This document shows, piece after piece, positions 58,860 through 64,000 of a stretch of DNA of 64,000 nucleotides. Source of the stretch: JBAZDC01 sp041654595 (GTDB lineage: Bacteria > Pseudomonadota > Gammaproteobacteria > Burkholderiales > Burkholderiaceae_B); assembly GCA_964551305.1 (NCBI GenBank), contig CAZKBT010000002.1, positions 62,001 through 126,000 of the forward strand. Direction: 5' to 3'. The translations under genes and the position numbers were made by a program. Numbering within the stretch: position 1 is the stretch's first letter; every line of letters starts with the position of its first letter. The notes under the pieces are model-generated. The model was not told the DNA's origin, searched no databases, and worked only from the letters and a program-made list of their open reading frames with translations.

Positions 58860-60029
58860 ATGAGCAACGCATCCAATACCGAACCTGCCAGTGAATTCGC
58901 AGGCGGAATTGCTTCCATTCCCGAAATTGTCGCCGAATTGCGCGCGGGGCGCATGGTCATCCTGGTGGACGAGGAAGACCGTGAAAACGAAGGCGACCTT
59001 CTCATGGCCGCCGAATTCGTGACGCCGCAGGCCATCAATTTCATGGTGACGCACGCGCGCGGTCTGGTCTGCCTGACGCTGAACGAAGAGCGCTGCCGCC
59101 AACTTGAGCTGCCGTTGATGGCCGCGCGAAATGGCACGCGCTTCGGCACCAACTTCACGATGTCCATCGAGGCCGCCGAAGGCGTCGAAACCGGCATTTC
59201 CGCCGCGGATCGGGCGCGTACCATTCAAGTCGCGGTCGCGCGCGACGCCAAGCCCTCCGACCTGGTCCAGCCCGGCCATATTTTTCCGGTCCGCGCCGTC
59301 AAGGGCGGGGTGCTGGTGCGGGCCGGCCACACCGAGGCCGGCTGCGACCTGACGGCGCTGGCCGGCCTGACGCCGGCCGCCGTCATATGCGAAATCCTCA
59401 AGCCGGACGGCACGATGGCGCGTCTGCCCGACCTGATCGAATTCGCCGAAGAGCATGGCTTGAAGATCGGCACGATCGCTGATTTGATCCAATATCGTAG
59501 CGAGCACGAATCCATGGTCGAGCGCTTGGCGTCACGCGCCATGCAAACGCCCTGGGGAATGTTCCAGGCGGTGGCTTACCGCGACCTGGCCGGCGGCGCG
59601 CCGCATCTGGCGCTCGTGCACGGCGACATCCATCCCGACCGGGAAGCCCTGGTGCGCGTGCACGAGCCCACCACCTTGCTGGACGTCCTGTCCACGGACG
59701 GCACGACGCATACCTGGACGGTGGCCAGCGCGCTCGAGGCGATCGCGGTTGCCCCCGCCGGGGTGCTGGTGCTGCTCAATTGCGACGCGTCGTCCGAATT
59801 GCTGTTCAGCAGCTTCGCCAGCTGGGGCGAAGACGGCAAGGAGACTTCCCGTAGCCCGTCGCGCGAAGCGCGCTACGACTTGCGCACCTACGGCATCGGC
59901 GCGCAAATCCTGCGCGACCTGAACGTCGGTAAAGCGCGTTTATTGGCTCGGCCCAGAAAAATGCCCAGCATGACCGGGTTTTCTTTGACGATAACGGGTT
60001 ACGATAGTGAACCCAACACCCAGGCTTAA
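58860..60029 (+). CDS. ribBA: 3,4-dihydroxy-2-butanone 4-phosphate synthase with degenerate GTP cyclohydrolase II domain (RibBA-like)
   Basis: A 389-residue protein. Residues about 18-210 are a complete RibB domain with DEEDRENEGDLLMAAEFV, HARGLVCL and GHTEAGCDL, converting ribulose 5-phosphate to the four-carbon riboflavin precursor. The C-terminal part keeps the RibA fold order (VRVHEPTTLLDVL, LRTYGIGAQILRDL) but lacks the three zinc cysteines of the EC...CDCG motif, so it should not hydrolyse GTP; a separate RibA is needed. ribH and nusB follow. No FMN riboswitch is seen in the short leader. The long open frame upstream of 58860 was rejected. Confidence 0.93.
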   Translation: MSNASNTEPASEFAGGIASIPEIVAELRAGRMVILVDEEDRENEGDLLMAAEFVTPQAINFMVTHARGLVCLTLNEERCRQLELPLMAARNGTRFGTNFTMSIEAAEGVETGISAADRARTIQVAVARDAKPSDLVQPGHIFPVRAVKGGVLVRAGHTEAGCDLTALAGLTPAAVICEILKPDGTMARLPDLIEFAEEHGLKIGTIADLIQYRSEHESMVERLASRAMQTPWGMFQAVAYRDLAGGAPHLALVHGDIHPDREALVRVHEPTTLLDVLSTDGTTHTWTVASALEAIAVAPAGVLVLLNCDASSELLFSSFASWGEDGKETSRSPSREARYDLRTYGIGAQILRDLNVGKARLLARPRKMPSMTGFSLTITGYDSEPNTQA

Positions 60030-60041
60030 CAGGAACGGCTT

Positions 60042-60563
60042 ATGAACCCCTATGTCTTAACACCCGATATGAACGGCGAAGGTCTGCATATTGGTATCGT
60101 GCGGGCTCGCTTCAACGAGGAAATCGGCCTGGCCGAGCTGGACGCCGCCCTGGCCGAGCTTGCGGAGCTGGGCGTCGACGAGCGCGACGTGATGGTCGTG
60201 TCCGTGCCCGGCGCGCTCGAAGTCGGCGTCACGCTTGCGCAGATGGCGGAAACCTTCGAATTCGACGCGCTCATTGCCTTGGGCGCCGTCATCCGCGGGG
60301 AAACGTATCACTTCGAGGTCGTCAGCAACGAAAGCGCCTCGGCCATCAGCCGGGTTTCGCTGGAGACGGGCATCCCCGTGGCCAACGGCATCCTGACGAC
60401 CGACACGGATGAGCAGGCCCAGGCCCGCGCCGCCGAAAAGGGCAGGGATTGCGCGCGCGCCGCCGTGGAAATGGCGAACCTGGTCGCCGCGCTGGAGCCC
60501 GAGACGGACGATGACGATGACGACGATTTCGACGACGAGGAAGACGATCTTGACGATGAGTAA
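60042..60563 (+). CDS. ribH: 6,7-dimethyl-8-ribityllumazine synthase
   Basis: A 173-residue lumazine synthase: VRARFNEEIG at the N-terminus, VSVPGALEVGVTLAQMAE, GAVIRGETYHFEVVSNESA with the catalytic His, and PVANGILTTDTDEQA. It condenses the RibB product with the pyrimidine precursor. Unusually, the last 20 or so residues form an acidic tail of Asp and Glu, whose codons run into the nusB start (8-nt overlap). AGGAAC precedes the ATG. Confidence 0.95.
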   Translation: MNPYVLTPDMNGEGLHIGIVRARFNEEIGLAELDAALAELAELGVDERDVMVVSVPGALEVGVTLAQMAETFEFDALIALGAVIRGETYHFEVVSNESASAISRVSLETGIPVANGILTTDTDEQAQARAAEKGRDCARAAVEMANLVAALEPETDDDDDDDFDDEEDDLDDE

Positions 60564-61050
60564 GTCTTCCACTGCCGCGCCGGGCGCCGCGTCGCGCCAG
60601 AAAGCGCGCAGCGCTCGTCGTCGTGCTCGCGAATTCGCCTTGCAGGGCGTGTATGCCTGGTTGTTGCGCGGCGAAGCTGGCGCGCAGGATGCCGGCGCCA
60701 TCGATGCGCACATCCGCGACGACGACGAGTTCCAGGAAGCGGATGCCGCCTGGTACAAAACTTTGCTGCACGGCGTGTTCCGCGAGGCGCCGGCCTTGCG
60801 CGAGCGGTTCATGCCCCACGTGGACCGCGCGTTGGACGAGCTATCGCCCATCGAGCATGGCATTTTGCTGCTGGGCAGCTTCGAGCTGGTGCATCATCTC
60901 GAAGTTCCCTACAAGGTCGCCATCAACGAAGCGGTCGAGCTGGCCAAGTCTTACGGCGGCACGGACGGCTTCAAGTTCGTCAATGGCGTGCTGGACAAGA
61001 TGGCGGCCGACGTGCGCCCCGACGAAGTGCGGGCGGCGGCGCGACGCTGA
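60556..61050 (+). CDS. nusB: Transcription antitermination protein NusB
   Basis: A 164-residue NusB: basic N-terminus with RRRAREFALQGVYAWLL (RNA-binding ARM-like helix), then ELSPIEHGILLLGSFEL and VAINEAVELAKSYGGTDGFKFVNGVLDKMA. It acts with NusE in rRNA antitermination. The start lies inside ribH, fixed by homology and in frame with MSKSSTAAPG; translation is probably coupled to ribH. Confidence 0.95.
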   Translation: MSKSSTAAPGAASRQKARSARRRAREFALQGVYAWLLRGEAGAQDAGAIDAHIRDDDEFQEADAAWYKTLLHGVFREAPALRERFMPHVDRALDELSPIEHGILLLGSFELVHHLEVPYKVAINEAVELAKSYGGTDGFKFVNGVLDKMAADVRPDEVRAAARR

Positions 61051-61074
61051 CGCAGTCCTGAGGCCGGGGTATCG

Positions 61075-62037
61075 TTGACTAGCGAATTCGACCTGATAGC
61101 GCGTTATTTTTCCCGCCCGGCGCCGCCCGGGATGCGAGGGGTGGGCGACGATTGCGCCGTCCTGCCCATGGATTCCTCCCAGGAACTCGTCGTCAGCAAG
61201 GATCTGCTGCTCGAGGGACGGCACTTCTTTTCGGACGCCGCGCCCGAGGCCCTGGGGCACAAAGCCCTGGCCGTCAACCTGTCTGACATCGCCGCCATGG
61301 GCGCCACGCCCCTGGCCTGCCTGCTCGGCATCGGCGTGCCGGTGATCGATCATGCGTGGCTGGAATCGTTCTCCCGCGGTTTCCTGCGATTGGCCGACGA
61401 GGCGGCTTGCCCTTTGGTCGGAGGGGACACCACGCGCAGCTTGTCCGGCATCGCCATCAGCGTGACCGTGATGGGCAAGGTGCCTCGCGGCCAGGCCTTG
61501 CTGCGTTGCGCGGCTAGCGTGGGCGACGATATCTGGATAACGGGCGAGCTCGGCGCCGCCGACGTGGCCTTGCGCCTGATGCAGGGGCGACTGCCTTTCG
61601 ACGAAACGCGGCTGGCGGCCACGCGCGAGGCGCTGGAGCGGCCGCGGCCGCCGTGGGCGTTTGCGCCCATGCTTGCGGGCCTGGCGCACGCCGCCCTGGA
61701 TATTTCCGACGGCTTGCTTCAAGACCTGGGCCATATCGCAGCCGCCAGCGCATGCGCCGCCCGGCTCGACTACGATGCGCTTCCCGTGTCGGCGGACTTG
61801 CGCGGGCTGGATGCGCAAACCATCCAGGACGCCGTGCTGGCCGGCGGAGATGTCTATCAGCTATGCTTTACCGCTTCGCAAGAACACCGGCTGCTCGTCC
61901 GGCAGCGGGCCGGGCAGGCGGGCGTCAAGGTTTCCCGGGTCGGCAGCATCGAGTCGGGCGAGGGCATACGCGTAGCAAGAGCGGACGGCACGCCGGTGGA
62001 TGTGCGTGGCCGATCCGGATTCGATCATTTTTCCTAG
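61075..62037 (+). CDS. thiL: Thiamine-monophosphate kinase
   Basis: A 320-residue ThiL: SEFDLIARYF at the N-terminus, GVGDDCAVL for nucleotide/metal binding, NLSDIAAMGATPLACL, GGDTTRS and DISDGLLQDLGHI. It phosphorylates thiamine monophosphate to the diphosphate cofactor. The start is a TTG at 61075, supported by homology and by GGCCGGGG upstream; no ATG lies close. Operon with nusB and pgpA, as in many proteobacteria. Confidence 0.94.
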   Translation: MTSEFDLIARYFSRPAPPGMRGVGDDCAVLPMDSSQELVVSKDLLLEGRHFFSDAAPEALGHKALAVNLSDIAAMGATPLACLLGIGVPVIDHAWLESFSRGFLRLADEAACPLVGGDTTRSLSGIAISVTVMGKVPRGQALLRCAASVGDDIWITGELGAADVALRLMQGRLPFDETRLAATREALERPRPPWAFAPMLAGLAHAALDISDGLLQDLGHIAAASACAARLDYDALPVSADLRGLDAQTIQDAVLAGGDVYQLCFTASQEHRLLVRQRAGQAGVKVSRVGSIESGEGIRVARADGTPVDVRGRSGFDHFS

Positions 62038-62064
62038 CGGCGTTCATAAGGAACAGGGCCAGAA

Positions 62065-62589
62065 ATGTCCGACATAGAATCCTCATCCCGAAACACGGCC
62101 GAATTCGTGCCGAGCTGGCATTGGATCGTGCGGTCTCCGGTGCGATTCATCGCCTTCGGGTTCGGCTCGGGATTGCTCCGGCCGGGTCCCGGCACGTGGG
62201 GCACGCTGGCGGCGTGGCCCATCTGGCTGTTGACGCTAGCGCATGCATCGGATATCGTCGTGGCCGCCTGCCTAGTGTTGGGCTTTGCCGTCGGATGCCA
62301 ATTGTGCCATATCGCGGGCAAGGAGGCGGGCAAGGTCGATCATGGCGGTATCGTCTGGGACGAAATGGTGGCGTTCTGGCTGGTGCTCTGGTTGACGCCG
62401 CCGGGGTTCTGGCCGCAGCTGGCGGCATTCATCCTGTTCCGGTTCTTCGACATTCTGAAGCCGCCGCCCATCCGCTACTTTGATCGGCATTGGCACAATG
62501 GATTCGGCGTCATGTGGGACGATATCCTGGCGGCGGGCTATAGTTTGCTGGGGATGGCGCTACTGGTAAGACTGGGGGTGTTTGCATGA
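62065..62589 (+). CDS. pgpA: Phosphatidylglycerophosphatase A
   Basis: A 174-residue membrane protein: GSGLLRPGPGTWGTLAAWP, the family signature, and KVDHGGIVWDEMVAFWL with the metal-binding Asp/Glu residues. It dephosphorylates phosphatidylglycerophosphate in phospholipid synthesis. The stop overlaps the next start by ATGA. Confidence 0.94.
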   Translation: MSDIESSSRNTAEFVPSWHWIVRSPVRFIAFGFGSGLLRPGPGTWGTLAAWPIWLLTLAHASDIVVAACLVLGFAVGCQLCHIAGKEAGKVDHGGIVWDEMVAFWLVLWLTPPGFWPQLAAFILFRFFDILKPPPIRYFDRHWHNGFGVMWDDILAAGYSLLGMALLVRLGVFA

Positions 62590-63101
62590 ACCATATCGAA
62601 GACGTCGACGTCGATACGCTTTCCGGCCGCCTGGGGCAGCTGCTTATCGACCAGGGCTGGACGGTCGGTTGCGCCGAATCATGCACGGGTGGATTGCTGG
62701 CGGCGGCATTTACCGAGGTGGCCGGCTCCAGCCAATACTTCGATCGCGGCTTCGTCACCTACAGCAATCTGGCCAAGGTCGAACAGCTGGGCGTCAGCCC
62801 GGAAACACTGGAACGTTTCGGCGCCGTCAGCGAGGAAACCGCCATGGAGATGGCGGCGGGCGTACTGACGGCGGCGTCTTCGGTGCATCTGGCGCTGTCG
62901 ACGACCGGCATCGCGGGCCCCGGCGGGGCCACACCGGGCAAGCCTGTGGGCATGGTGTGCTTTGGTTTTGCGCAACGCGCCGGCAATGGGGTGACCACGC
63001 GAGCCGTCACCAAAATACTGGAAGGAGACCGCGCCGCCGTCAGGCGGGCTTCCGTCCGATTCTCGTTGCAGACCGCGATCAGCCTGCTTTTGCCGCGTTG
63101 A
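62586..63101 (+). CDS. pncC: Nicotinamide-nucleotide amidohydrolase (CinA C-terminal domain)
   Basis: A 171-residue stand-alone CinA C-terminal domain: CAESCTGGLLAAAFTEVAGSS, GAVSEETAMEMA and STTGIAGPGGATPGKPVGMV. It deamidates NMN to nicotinate mononucleotide in NAD recycling. Translationally coupled to pgpA; its tail overlaps the convergent pyrF by 23 nt. Confidence 0.93.
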   Translation: MNHIEDVDVDTLSGRLGQLLIDQGWTVGCAESCTGGLLAAAFTEVAGSSQYFDRGFVTYSNLAKVEQLGVSPETLERFGAVSEETAMEMAAGVLTAASSVHLALSTTGIAGPGGATPGKPVGMVCFGFAQRAGNGVTTRAVTKILEGDRAAVRRASVRFSLQTAISLLLPR

Positions 63102-63900
63102 TCGCATCGCGGGTCTGGCGGGCGGCGCGGGCCGCGGCCTGCTCCCAGTCGTTGCCGCCGCTTGCGTATAGGATGGCGCGCGACGAATTGATCATCATGC
63201 CGGCACCTCGGCTATTCAGGCCGGCCTGGACGGTTGCGGGTATGTCGCCGCCCTGGGCGCCGATGCCGGGCACGAGCAGCGGCATGTCGCCTACGCGCGC
63301 GCGCACCTTGGCGATCTCATCGGGAAACGTGGCGCCCACGACCAGGGCGCACTGGCCATGGACATTCCATTTGTCGGCCACCAAGCCGGCTACGTGCAGA
63401 TAGAGCGGAGTGCCGTCGCGGGACTCGATGGACTGCAGATCCGATCCGCCCTTGTTTGACGTGCGGCACAGCACGATCACACCTTTGCCGCTCCATCCCA
63501 GATAAGGTTCGACGGAGTCGAATCCCATGTAAGGGTTGACGGTGACGGCGTCGGCGCGATAGCGCTCGAACGCTTCGCGCGCGTATTGTTCCGCCGTCGA
63601 CCCGATGTCGCCGCGCTTGGCGTCCAGGACGATGGGTAGTGTCGGATAGGTCCGGCGCACGTAGTCGCACAAGGCTTGAAGCTGATCCTCGGCCCCTTGC
63701 GCGGAAAAATAGGCGATCTGGGGCTTGATCCCGCAGACGTGGGCCGCGGTCGCATCGACGATGCGGCGGCAAAACTCGTAAATCGCATCGGCGCGGCCTT
63801 GCAGCTCCGCCGGAAAGCGCGCGGGGTCGGGATCCAGGCCCACCATCAGCAAGGAATCGTTTTCAGCCCAGGCCAGGTCCAGCTTCTGTGTAAAGTTCAT
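63079..63900 (-). CDS. pyrF: Orotidine-5'-phosphate decarboxylase (PyrF, type 2)
   Basis: A 273-residue OMP decarboxylase of the longer type 2 family (TIGR02127). LMVGLDPDP opens the barrel and VLDAKRGDIGSTAEQYA carries the catalytic Asp-Lys-Asp network. It converts OMP to UMP in pyrimidine synthesis. Convergent with pncC. Confidence 0.95.
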   Translation of the reverse strand: MNFTQKLDLAWAENDSLLMVGLDPDPARFPAELQGRADAIYEFCRRIVDATAAHVCGIKPQIAYFSAQGAEDQLQALCDYVRRTYPTLPIVLDAKRGDIGSTAEQYAREAFERYRADAVTVNPYMGFDSVEPYLGWSGKGVIVLCRTSNKGGSDLQSIESRDGTPLYLHVAGLVADKWNVHGQCALVVGATFPDEIAKVRARVGDMPLLVPGIGAQGGDIPATVQAGLNSRGAGMMINSSRAILYASGGNDWEQAAARAARQTRDAINAAKAG

Positions 63901-63935
63901 CGTCGATCGTCGGGTTCAATGGGCCGAGCAGGCGG

Positions 63936-64000
63936 CTATGGCGCGGTAAGGCGCGCGACCAGGATGCTGATCCAGGTCGCGCCGCAAAACAGCAGGGATA
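63936..64000 (-). CDS. Possible C-terminus of a membrane protein, truncated by the window edge
   Basis: On the minus strand a frame enters from beyond the window and ends at a TAG (63938-63936). Its last 20 residues are hydrophobic (FCGATWISILVARLTAP), like a terminal membrane helix. Too short to assign; it could be non-coding. Confidence 0.35.
   Translation of the reverse strand, partial: SLLFCGATWISILVARLTAP

Noticed and set aside
57681..60029. 782-residue reading of RibBA
   Set aside because: The first 393 codons are antisense to the CYTH-CHAD and IclR genes; RibB homology starts soon after 58860.

Overview
The window is high-GC chromosomal DNA from a betaproteobacterium, most likely of the family Alcaligenaceae (Bordetella/Achromobacter-like). 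That placement is an inference from three things: the housekeeping blocks ribBA-ribH-nusB-thiL-pgpA-pncC with pyrF convergent, and ferredoxin-coaD-rsmD with ftsY divergent; a three-gene proton-translocating transhydrogenase (pntAA-pntAB-pntB); and a very high density of periplasmic-binding-protein transporters (TRAP and several ABC types) paired with CoA ligases, hydrolases and GntR/IclR/LysR/Lrp regulators. I saw no rRNA, tRNA, CRISPR array, insertion sequence, phage gene or recognisable defence system.

Layout. 1-3935: tail of a TRAP transporter, then a cyclase-family hydrolase, a family III CoA-transferase, an isochorismatase-fold hydrolase and a GntR regulator. 4070-5864: a PLP serine/threonine dehydratase of the animal-liver type and the MtfA peptidase. 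5852-16480: a GntR regulator divergent from a thiamine-diphosphate enzyme, then a VOC protein, an NMT1-type ABC transporter, an M14-like hydrolase (DUF2817), an acyl-CoA ligase, an MDR reductase and a hotdog thioesterase. 16546-19048: a Cds1-like cysteine desulfhydrase and D-serine dehydratase DsdA. 19018-29256: an IclR regulator and HpcH/HpaI aldolase divergent from an eight-gene operon (dehydrogenase, class II aldolase, TRAP transporter, amidase, acyl-CoA ligase, citrate-synthase-like lyase). 30110-36231: a Tat-exported amino-acid-type ABC system with two enolase-superfamily paralogues around an Lrp-type regulator. 36252-44245: Ohr, LysR, a class V PLP enzyme and a five-gene peptide/nickel-type ABC transporter. 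44308-63900: mostly housekeeping genes.

How the parts work together. Each accessory block looks like a self-contained uptake-plus-catabolism cassette with its own regulator in the divergent position. Candidate operators lie in four divergent intergenic regions: a 14-bp GTATAC-centred near-palindrome (GntR, 6631-6644), nested inverted repeats (IclR, about 20681-20720), a perfect 15-bp palindrome (Lrp type, 34915-34929) and a spaced inverted repeat (LysR, 37826-37850). Two transporter operons carry strong hairpins directly after the binding-protein gene, and a third has a hairpin abutting the ribosome-binding site of its binding-protein gene.

The most promising undescribed biology is metabolic. 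The 19018-29256 cassette combines a CoA ligase with a citrate-synthase-fold lyase whose usual catalytic Asp position appears to be Thr. The twin enolase-superfamily enzymes carry K-x-H where K-x-K is usual. Substrates of all these cassettes are unknown from sequence alone.
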